This document shows, piece by piece, positions 18,156-26,200 of a DNA stretch of 64,000 bases. The translations under genes and the position numbers were made by a program. Position 1 is the first letter of the stretch. The number at the start of each line of letters is the position of its first letter. Under the pieces are notes generated by a model. It was not told the origin of the DNA. It saw only the letters and a program-made list of their open reading frames with translations, and did no database searches. The DNA comes from Deinococcus aquaticus (lineage in GTDB: Bacteria > Deinococcota > Deinococci > Deinococcales > Deinococcaceae), in the NCBI RefSeq assembly GCF_028622095.1, contig NZ_CP115168.1, positions 1 to 64,000 of the forward strand, in the 5' to 3' direction.

Positions 18156-20411
18156 ATGGTCAGAACCGCAGGCTGGATGAACCACCACCCTCAAGCTGAA
18201 GCTTTTGTAATGCGCATTTCAGGAGACACGAATCTGAGAAACAACGCCCTGGACAGCCAATTCAGAAAAATCTTCCTTGAGGTGCTGTCGGGGGCCGCGC
18301 CTACCAGCGTCGTGGTCGCCCCGCCCGGTTCCGGCAAGAGCACGCAGGCCCGGATTGCTCTGGCGGGCCTGTTACAGGAGGGGCACCTGCAACGCGTGAT
18401 CTGGATGACGCACAGCACCATCGACCGTGACGGCGCCCCGTCCCTGGCGGCGGAGGCCGCGCGGCACCTGACGGAACTGCACATTCCCGCCGGGATCATC
18501 CTCGGCCGGGAGGCCCTCGGGAAGACCGCCGGGGCTGACCGCCGGACGCTGGGAGCAGACGGCTTCAGGGAGCGCTACGAGGCGCAGTTCCGGTGGCCGC
18601 CCGGGCCCTCGGTCAAGCTCTTGAGTCACGCGCACCTGCGGGTGCTGTACGGCCGGGACGGGCAGCCGGGCACGCCGCCCCCATGGCGCCGGGCGCCCCT
18701 CACGGGCCCGGACGCTGCCCAGCTGCTGATCATCGACGAGGACCCGACCAGCAGTCTCATCGAATCCTCCCCGCCGCCGCCCTCGCCGCTGTCCTACCTC
18801 CGCCTGAGGGCGCGGCCGCCCGCCACCCCACTGGCCAGGGTGCTGCTGTCCCTCATGTCCCAGGTGCTGGCGCACCCGGCGGACCCCCGCTTCCGGCGGA
18901 TCGGCCGCGCCGGACCCAACGTCCGGTGGTCCTGGTCGGGCGCGTCCTTCAACCGGGCTGTGCTCGAGGCCCTGGCTGGGGAGAGCCTGGACCGCCTGGT
19001 GATGCGTGGCCGCTTCCCCCACCACCCCGGGTGGTCCTCGGCGCGTCTCATGTCCATCCTGCTCGAGCATCCCGACACGTCGTCGGTGGGGCTGTCCTGG
19101 CAGGCGCCCCTCCGCGCGCCGGACCGCTGCCTGACCGAGGCGACCCTGACGTTCCGGTCTGACCTGCTCTGCGCCCTGACGGACCTGCCGCCCACGGTGC
19201 TGCTCGACGCCTACGGTGACCGGTACGACACCGGGGATATCTGTTCCTACCACCGGGGACTGCTGGGCCGCGAGGTTCGCGTAGTACCCCTGGCCGTCTC
19301 GACCGCCCGCCCACGACTCGAGGTGAGTCATGCACCACACCTGCGCATCGACCGCGCCGCCGTGGACCGGGCCGTCAGGGGCGGCCCCGGGCAGGCGCGC
19401 GCCCTGCTGCGGCTGGACACGGTCACGCGCCGGATCGTCGCGTTCACCGAGACGCAGGACACCGCCCGGACCCTGGTGCTGTGTTACAAGAACATGATCC
19501 CGGCGCTGGAGGCTTCACTTGGCCGCGTTCTGGAAGAGCGGCAACGGACCGGCCCGCTGGCCGCCGCCCCGCCGGAAATCAGCTTCCAGCACTACTTCGC
19601 GGGCCGTGGCAAGAATGCCCATACGGGCAAACACGTCGTGGCGGTCACGGAACCCCACCAGCCCCGGCAGTACGCGGAGCACACGCTCGCCGCGCTGTAC
19701 CCGGCCGACCCTGAACGTCGGCGTGACCTGGCGCGCCGTCACCGGGACGTCGAACTCCTACAGGCACTGCACCGCGGCCGGCAACTCAACCACGCTCCGG
19801 GCAGCCGGGGCGCCCCGCGCATCCTCCTCTCGTTCCCGCCGCCAGAAGGTCTGACTCGAGATCTCGGAACGGTGGACCTGACCCCCGCCGAGGCCCGCAG
19901 TGTCGGGCGCGGGCGGCCCTTCCCGTCGAACCAGACCCTGGCGTGGGAACGCGCGCTGCTGGCCGCGGCAACAGACCTCAGCGAACTGCTGAACGGTATT
20001 CCCGTGCTGGCGTTGATGGCGCTGGGCCTCCTGGAAGTGCCGGACTCCTACCAGCGCCTCGTGGAGCACGCCGGGCGGCGCCTGAGTGGAAAGATCAGGA
20101 CGGACCGGTACCCGCATCTCAGCCGGTGGAAGGTCAACCGGGCGTATTTCCGGAGCGGTCTGAGCGACTCACCACCCGCGGTGGGAACCGCGTTGACACC
20201 CCGGCGGTCTGATGACCGCGCCATGCTGGAGCGCGGCCTCACGGAGCTGCTCAGGCAGCGCGGCTACTCGTATGTGCAGCCGGGTGGTCCCTTCCGTCAG
20301 GCCTGCCAGCAGGGTCAGCTGGGCGTGACCGTCACGCGTCCGTCACGGCTCAGGGTATGGGCCCGGGATGAGGTGCAGGCGGGAGAGATCCTCGTGCGCC
20401 TGTTGACCTAG
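18156..20411 (+). CDS. Large P-loop ATPase of unknown family
   Basis: 751 residues, ATG at 18156 (in-frame ATGs at 18177 and 18210 are alternatives). A Walker A motif, VVVAPPGSGKSTQARIALAG, lies near residue 50, and a Walker B with acidic pair, AAQLLIIDEDPTSSLIES, near 190. This is the arrangement of superfamily 1/2 helicase-like ATPases. A later segment near 480 (FQHYFAGRGKNAHTGKHVVA) may hold further nucleotide-contact residues. No classical helicase motif VI was identified. The C-terminus ends in small, basic helices. It stands alone between the regulators and the deoxyribosyltransferase-like gene, with a few hundred bases of non-coding DNA upstream. A plasmid-borne helicase or primase-associated ATPase is possible; this is not established. 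Confidence 0.75.
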   Translation: MVRTAGWMNHHPQAEAFVMRISGDTNLRNNALDSQFRKIFLEVLSGAAPTSVVVAPPGSGKSTQARIALAGLLQEGHLQRVIWMTHSTIDRDGAPSLAAEAARHLTELHIPAGIILGREALGKTAGADRRTLGADGFRERYEAQFRWPPGPSVKLLSHAHLRVLYGRDGQPGTPPPWRRAPLTGPDAAQLLIIDEDPTSSLIESSPPPPSPLSYLRLRARPPATPLARVLLSLMSQVLAHPADPRFRRIGRAGPNVRWSWSGASFNRAVLEALAGESLDRLVMRGRFPHHPGWSSARLMSILLEHPDTSSVGLSWQAPLRAPDRCLTEATLTFRSDLLCALTDLPPTVLLDAYGDRYDTGDICSYHRGLLGREVRVVPLAVSTARPRLEVSHAPHLRIDRAAVDRAVRGGPGQARALLRLDTVTRRIVAFTETQDTARTLVLCYKNMIPALEASLGRVLEERQRTGPLAAAPPEISFQHYFAGRGKNAHTGKHVVAVTEPHQPRQYAEHTLAALYPADPERRRDLARRHRDVELLQALHRGRQLNHAPGSRGAPRILLSFPPPEGLTRDLGTVDLTPAEARSVGRGRPFPSNQTLAWERALLAAATDLSELLNGIPVLALMALGLLEVPDSYQRLVEHAGRRLSGKIRTDRYPHLSRWKVNRAYFRSGLSDSPPAVGTALTPRRSDDRAMLERGLTELLRQRGYSYVQPGGPFRQACQQGQLGVTVTRPSRLRVWARDEVQAGEILVRLLT

Positions 20412-20452
20412 AAAAGCCCGGAAGCCGCAGGCAGGCCCAGCCGGATCACCAG

Positions 20453-21520
20453 TCACCAGCGAGGAGCCGGGGCGGCTACGCTTTCCTGTGGGTGGAGGTC
20501 ACTGATCCACTGCAGCGCCTGTGCCAGCGATTCCGCCACCCGCCACGCCGAGTGCGCCAGCATCAGGTTGCAGACACTGGCATACACCGGACCGTCCTGG
20601 ATACCCAGTGGGGCGCTGCGCAGCAGTACGGTCGGGCGACCCAGCGCCGTCCGTGCGCCCTGAATGGCCGCGACCTCCGCGTCGACGTCCGCACCGTCCC
20701 CGAAGTTCAGGACGACCTGCGCGGCCAGCGCGGTCTCCACGTCACGCGCCGCCCGGTCAACCAGCGACTCGCCGGGGGATGCGTCCCAGCGGGCGGAGGT
20801 CGTCACGGTCCACCCCTGCGCCCGCAACGCGGTCCGCGCATGCGCGATCAACAGGTCCGTTCCTGCGTGCGGAACGCCGCCCTCCAGATGCACCGTGCCG
20901 AGTCGCAGCGGTCGTTCCGGGCGCGGGCTGACCGGCGGAACAGGATCGGCATACACCGCCTCCCTGACGAGCGACGCCATCCGCGAGAGAGAAGCGAGCA
21001 CCTGCTCCTGATAGGCGCTCGCCTCGCTGGACAGTCCCGACAACGGGAACGCACCCGCGTCAATGACCGTGCCGCTCATCATGGACAGCACCGGCAGGGC
21101 ACGCAGGGGCTCCCCGGACGGTCGGTGCTGCAAACTGACGCTGTTGAGCAGCACCGTGAGGGTCGGAATCCCCAGACCCCACGCCAGGCCAAGTTCGAAC
21201 GCGATTCCGCTGTCCACCTGCAGGTCATCGAGTGGAATCACCATGCGCCCGGCACGGCGCACCTGCGCGGCGTCCAGCAGGTAGATGTCCCGCGTAAACT
21301 CATGCCCGGCGCGGGGCGTGATGGCACCGTTCGAATCGCGGTACGGCAGGAAGGTCACCGGTCCGGTGGCGGTGAGGTGGGCGTCCGTGAGAGCGGCACT
21401 CAGGCCCGCCCGGACTCCTCCTTCCAGAAACGTCCCCAGCAACCGACCCGACGGGTGAAACAGTCGCGTGCACACGTAGGTCGGACGCTGCCCGGCCGCC
21501 AACTCGACGAGGGTCGTCAC
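20453..21520 (-). CDS. Tandem nucleoside 2-deoxyribosyltransferase-like protein
   Basis: 355 residues from the GTG at 21520, which overlaps the stop of the upstream transporter gene (GTGA). The first half has features of nucleoside 2-deoxyribosyltransferase folds: TYVCTRLFHPSG at the start and VDSGIAFELGLAWGLGIPTL near 130, the usual D-S-G-x-A-x-E-x-G signature with its catalytic-type glutamate. The second half repeats a similar Rossmann-like layout (LGTVHLEGGVPHAGTD, ALAAQVVLNFGDGADVD, GARTALGRPTVLL) but lacks the glutamate signature. It may act in nucleoside salvage or as a nucleotide-signal sensor. The pairing with a transporter suggests a shared substrate. Confidence 0.75.
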   Translation of the reverse strand: MTTLVELAAGQRPTYVCTRLFHPSGRLLGTFLEGGVRAGLSAALTDAHLTATGPVTFLPYRDSNGAITPRAGHEFTRDIYLLDAAQVRRAGRMVIPLDDLQVDSGIAFELGLAWGLGIPTLTVLLNSVSLQHRPSGEPLRALPVLSMMSGTVIDAGAFPLSGLSSEASAYQEQVLASLSRMASLVREAVYADPVPPVSPRPERPLRLGTVHLEGGVPHAGTDLLIAHARTALRAQGWTVTTSARWDASPGESLVDRAARDVETALAAQVVLNFGDGADVDAEVAAIQGARTALGRPTVLLRSAPLGIQDGPVYASVCNLMLAHSAWRVAESLAQALQWISDLHPQESVAAPAPRW

Positions 21521-22050
21521 GTTCCGGCCTGCAGGGTCAGGAGGGCCCCGCCGAGCACCAGCAGCAGTCCGGCGATCCGGCCGGGGTTTAGCGGCAGGAC
21601 CGGACGGCCGAACAGGCCGAACGTGTCGATCAGGGCCGCTCCGACCAGCTCGGCCAGAATGATCAGCAGCACGGCCCGGACCGCTCCGAGGACCCCGATC
21701 GCCTGCACGGTGCCGACCACCACCAGCAGGCCGAGGGCGCCCCCCCACCACGCGAAGGCCGGCAGGGTACTGCCCACAGATCTCGCCAGCAGCAGCAACG
21801 CGCCGAGCACCCCGACGAGCAGGACGAGCAGCAGGGGACGCGTCCAGTCTCCCGGCGTTCCCAGGGGGGTGGGCTGGGCCAGGCAGAAGCCCACGATCGC
21901 CACGCCCAGGCCCAGCAGGTGAACGACCGTCAGCATGGACCACGTGCCGATCCTGGCCTGCAGCAGGCTGTTGACGGGCCCCAGGCAGGCGATCATCAGT
22001 CCGGTCAGCAGGGCCGTCATGACCGCGGCGGGGAGCGTGAAACTGGACAT
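21517..22050 (-). CDS. YdcZ/DUF606-type DMT family transporter
   Basis: 177 residues from the ATG at 22050; a GTG at 22068 is possible. It is almost entirely hydrophobic with about five membrane segments and matches the DUF606 branch of the drug/metabolite superfamily (MTALLTGLMIACLGPVNSLL, then GRPVLPLNPGRIAGLLLVLG). Members are half-size transporters that often work as dimers. It is translationally coupled to the deoxyribosyltransferase-like gene, so the two probably handle a related compound. The substrate cannot be read from the sequence. Confidence 0.8.
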   Translation of the reverse strand: MSSFTLPAAVMTALLTGLMIACLGPVNSLLQARIGTWSMLTVVHLLGLGVAIVGFCLAQPTPLGTPGDWTRPLLLVLLVGVLGALLLLARSVGSTLPAFAWWGGALGLLVVVGTVQAIGVLGAVRAVLLIILAELVGAALIDTFGLFGRPVLPLNPGRIAGLLLVLGGALLTLQAGT

Positions 22051-22174
22051 GCCCGCACTGTAGGGCACCCGTCGCGGCGCAGATGCCTCACATCAGAGCA
22101 GTGGAGCGAGTTAGGGTAGGGGCGGGTGACCGGCGCCGCAGTGACCTGGCAAGAACACGCCTAAACTGCCAAGT

Positions 22175-22407
22175 ATGACCGCGCATCTGGAGATCGACCG
22201 CTTTGGCCGCATCCTGATCCCCAAGGCCCTGCGTGACGCACTGGCCCTCCAGCCCGGCGCGCAACTCGAAGTCGAACTCGAAGGCGGGACGCACAGGTCA
22301 CCCGGCATCACGGCCGCCTGATCCTCAGCGCGGACGGGGCCATCACTGGCGATCCCGTGCAGGATCTGCGGGACGAGCGGCTGAACGAGGTCCTCGGTTC
22401 GTGGTGA
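22175..22407 (+). pseudogene. Frameshifted AbrB-type antitoxin (vapB-like)
   Basis: MTAHLEIDRFGRILIPKALR is a typical AbrB/MazE swapped-hairpin start. The frame breaks near 22290 and resumes one base off as HHGRLILSADGAITGDPVQD, ending in a TGA at 22405-22407 that overlaps the toxin start. The single-base shift removes the toxin-binding tail, so the antitoxin is probably inactive. Confidence 0.8.
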
Positions 22408-22540
22408 CCCTGTTCGACACCAGCGCCCTGGTCGCTGCGCTGGTCGGGAACCACCCGCAGTTCACCTGGGCGGACGCGCAGGTGCAGGCCGCGCAGGAAC
22501 GCGGACCCCTGGCCGTAGCGGCAGTCGGGCGTACCAGGAG
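22404..22540 (+). pseudogene. Truncated PIN-domain toxin (vapC-like)
   Basis: Starting from a GTG overlapping the antitoxin stop, VTLFDTSALVAALVGNHPQF is the start of a PIN-domain RNase, with the first catalytic Asp in FDTSAL. Family resemblance ends after about 45 residues, where the frame runs into unrelated sequence, and the later acidic residues are missing. This is a dead toxin left with its damaged antitoxin. Confidence 0.8.
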
Positions 22541-22617
22541 ACGCTGCGAACCCAGACCTTCCTGCACCTGCTGCTGATCGGGAGCCTGCTGGCTGCAGCG
22601 GGCGCGGCCCCACACCA

Positions 22618-22943
22618 TCCAAAGGGTCGTGCCCGGACGCCGTTTCATCTCAAGGGTCGTGTCCGGCAGCGCGACTCTTTGGAGGAAAGTGACCCTTGAG
22701 CACACGACTCTTTGGATGATCTGCCCTCTCCGACTGCCAGAAAGCAACCGGGTAGCACGACTCTTTGGAGCGCCTCCTCCTCGCCGGGCGCGACTCTTTG
22801 GCGCTTTCAGCACGACCCTTTGGAGCGTAGCCTTCCCTGCTCGGCACGACCCTTTGGCGGTTCCTGGCCGCCCAGCGCGACCCTTTGGATGAAGTGGACC
22901 TTCGGAGCACGACCTTTTGGAGGATTCAGCACGACCCTTCGGA
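22618..22943. repeat. Second iteron-like array, eleven degenerate copies
   Basis: A 16-bp motif, AGCRCGACYCTTTGGA, occurs nine times in direct orientation at 22668, 22701, 22754, 22787, 22809, 22843, 22874, 22906 and 22928. Two inverted copies lie at about 22618 and 22649. Distances between direct copies (33, 53, 33, 22, 34, 31, 32, 22 bp) cluster near multiples of one helical turn, as expected for a protein bound on one face. An AT-rich stretch (22990-23035) and a truncated repA-like start follow, as in the 12.4-12.8 kb origin. Confidence 0.75.
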
Positions 22944-23074
22944 TGAAAGACAGAGAAACCGCGTCCAGAACGCGGACGGCGCGCGGTCCTGATGATGATC
23001 ATCATATTTTTTATCTTCAAAACACAGCTCCAATCAGGAGCATCAAGAGCTGCACGATCCGGTAGCATGACCGC

Positions 23075-23178
23075 ATGACCCGCCCCGTGAGATCCGCTCG
23101 GCTCGACAACGGGCATGACGAGCGCAATCTCGCCCGCCTCTCCCTAGTCCTGGCCAACAACCGCGTTCCCAGCACAAG
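23075..23178 (+). pseudogene. Truncated repA-like initiator
   Basis: From the ATG at 23075 the frame reads LDNGHDERNLARLSLVLANN then RVPST. It aligns by eye with the start of the intact RepA (NELDMTLAGIFSVQKVLPNE then STSW) and with Deinococcus initiators generally. The match stops at about 23178, where a small inverted-repeat element begins and the base composition changes. The rest of the gene is gone. Confidence 0.6.
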
Positions 23179-23287
23179 ACTTTGTTGGCGAATTCGAAAC
23201 CTGCTGTTTGGCGGGGCGGATCATTGCGGCTCGGTAACGAGAAATGCGGAGTCCGGGGGCCATCATCTGAATTCGCCAACAGAGTCT
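23176..23287. mobile_element. MITE-like element with 20-bp inverted repeats
   Basis: Left end AAGACTTTGTTGGCGAATTC and right end GAATTCGCCAACAGAGTCTA are inverted repeats over about 20 bp with two or three mismatches; the inner 13 bp are perfect. They enclose about 70 bp with no coding capacity. The element lies at the exact break of the repA-like fragment and 13 bp from the end of the large defence gene. No clear target duplication was found. Confidence 0.65.
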
Positions 23288-23299
23288 AGTTCCAGCCAA

Positions 23300-26200
23300 C
23301 TATCCAATAACCTGAGGCTCGGCAAACCATTCTTTCTGGTGTTTTTCTCGAATCTGTCTGTCCATTGCATCGAAGGCGGTAAAGTTGAGGACAGAGAGGA
23401 AATACAGCATATCAGCGAATAACAACTCGTGCTCCTGCGGTGGCCTTCCCATGACCTGCTCCGCCACCATGCGAGACTTGGTCCTCTGAGAAACCTCAGC
23501 CCTGACCACGGAGAACTCACGCTGAAGTTCGACTGACTTGTTCAGGCCGCTTTCTCGATATGGTCCACGCTCCAGCGCTTCTTGCAGTGCCTGAAGATGC
23601 TGGGTCTGGACGTCGAGCGCCGACTGCTTCAGCGCCTCGCGCGCTTCAGCAGGCAAATCCTCTAATTCTAATAGGTCGTGTAGGCCAGCACTTCGATTGG
23701 CCGCCCCTAGGCAGGCCAGGGTTTTCTCCAAAGTGTCAACAATCCACGGCTCCTGTGTGAGAAGCCAGGGTTTCAAGCCAAGGCGACCGAGTTGCTCGAC
23801 TGGAATTTCGATGGGCTGTTGGCGCCAGAAATAGCCGTCAAGGTTCGTCACCATATCGGGCGTGTGATGCCAGGCCAGTTGAGGAATGGCCCGGCCATAC
23901 CGGGTGGGGATCACGACTATGTGCGCCCACTGATGCCGGAGGACGTCCATGGTCCACACCACCGAGTCCAGTGGCGTGAGGAGGCGTGCCAATGCCTGGA
24001 CGATCGCCTCGTTGGCGTCAAACAGGGTTCGCAGTGCGCTGATTTCGACGGTGATCCACAGTGTAGGTTGCTGATCCTTCCAGCGCTCCTCCGTGTCCAG
24101 TAGTTTGGCCTGTAGCCCCTCCTGCCGAAGTGCGCTCAGCGCTTCCCTGAGGCGCAGGCGGTACCTGGACTGCACGTCTGAAGATGTCGTCTGAATACCA
24201 TGGTGCTGACCAATAGGAGGGACACGTGCGAAATCAGGCCACAGGTCATCGAGCGCCCGACACACTTCCTGCTCATCGCATTCCAACGCCTCCAAGTCGG
24301 CTGCGGGAAAGAGATGTGCAAATGCCGTTCGGAAAGTCGCTTGCATCTCCGGCAATTGCAAGGTGGCGTCGTGCAAGTTGAACTTGGACAGGCGCAGGCT
24401 TCGGAGGAGCCCCTCACGATTATGCCGGAACCGCACTTCCTCGTCCCGACTGACATGGAGTTTGGACAGCGCAAAGATCCCTTCTGCCGCTTGGCGAAAG
24501 AATGTGTTCATGTCATCGCCGTATTTCCGACTCGCCTGAAAGTATTGATCATAGTGATCGGCCTGAAGTTGTTTCGAAAGGACCTGAACGGTGGCCGGCC
24601 ACGTCAGTCGATCCCGCACGGCTCGACTGCTGGTCATCGCCAGTCCCCAGGGATCCACTGCACTCCGGGGCAAGACCCTATGGCCGACGCGTTTGGCGAC
24701 ATGGGCGCGCAGCGCATGGATGAACACCGCAGTCCGGCGGTCGGATCCAGAAAACCATTCATGCATCCGGCCCTGCGACCGGGGAAGCAGTTGCACCAAG
24801 GTTCGCAAATCGTCGACGATGGCCCGCCGTGTCTCCCAATGGTGTTCCGCATGCGCCTGCCAATCAGGAAGGAGAAAATCCATCTCAGCGAGTTGATGGA
24901 AGGTTCGGTTCCACTGGGTACCCCAACGAGGGGGAAATGTTTCGCGCGCTATTCCTGAGACGGTTTCGTCCACACGGGATTGTTCTGGGACGAGAAGACT
25001 CTGGTGGCCGTATCCCTGAGTGACATACTTTTCCTTCTCTGGATAAAGAAAGTGCAGAATTTCGACCCGGATGGATTTCCCTTCATGGTGGGGGTTCGGG
25101 CCGGGCACAGGGTTCAACGCGTCATCGTCAGGTACGGCGTAGTGGATGGCCACAGAGGTTTCACCAACCTGCAGCACACCGATGTTCCCCGCCTGCGTAA
25201 ACTGTTCGATCAACGTGCGGTGAAGGGCGCCCAAGCGCTCCCGTAAGGGCACACTGCTGACGAATGACAGCCCATAAAACACTTCTGCCGCGTCGAACAG
25301 CGGAAGGTCAGCCACGGGTTCGAGCCTGAGCACCTCAAACGACTCCAAGGGCATCGGCCAGAACGAGCTGTAAAAACTTAATTCTGCAGCAGCCAACCAG
25401 TCGTTGACACCCGACGGCTGAGGCAGGGTAGACCCTTGCTGCCCAAGCCACTCGCCCACCAGACGCAGATCCAAGTCATAGGCGTGAAAGGCAGCGCGCC
25501 GCTCCTTGAGCTTCTTCTTCCAACTCGCCGAGAAGAAACTGAGTTCATCCCAATCCGGCAACTGATGCACCAACTGCCGACCACGGAGGTTAAGCAGGTC
25601 CGGACTCACGAAGAGCCACCATCCAAACTCAAATTCCTGGAACGCGGATTGAATGGCAGGCTTCGCCTGACCGACGTATTCACGGATGCTGTGCCAGATT
25701 AGAGCTCTGGTGAGACCGGTGCGGCCCACCCAGGTGGTGGGTTGAAATTGCCTCAACTCGTCCAGAACTTTCGTCGGTGGTAACCAAATCAGTGCGTTAA
25801 GCGCCAGCAATTCCAGATCGTCCTCTACAACGGCTGGGAGGACCTGAGTGAAGGCCTCATGCTTGGGCATGAAGTCAGGATCGCCCAGCAGCTCGAGGAG
25901 CAGATCGGAGCGAATGGCGTGCAGACCACGGATGACGCCCCCATCCTGCCGGAGCAGATGTTCTTCGTTCAGCCGGAGGAGTATGGATTTCAGCTCGAGC
26001 ATGGAGAGACCAAATTGCTCCGCGAGTCTCCGTGCATCGACCGCCGCGTGCGCTGCGGCCGCAAACGCGGCGGCATGGAGGAAACCTGGATACCGAGGTT
26101 GATTGATCCACTCGGCAAGAAGGCGCGCGACCTGTTCCTGAAGTCGCGCCTGAAGTTGTTGACCCTTATGGGTCACCATGAATACGAACTCTAGGAGGGG

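Noticed and set aside
20492..21922. 476-residue plus-strand frame
   Set aside because: Complement of the deoxyribosyltransferase-like and transporter genes; no motif.
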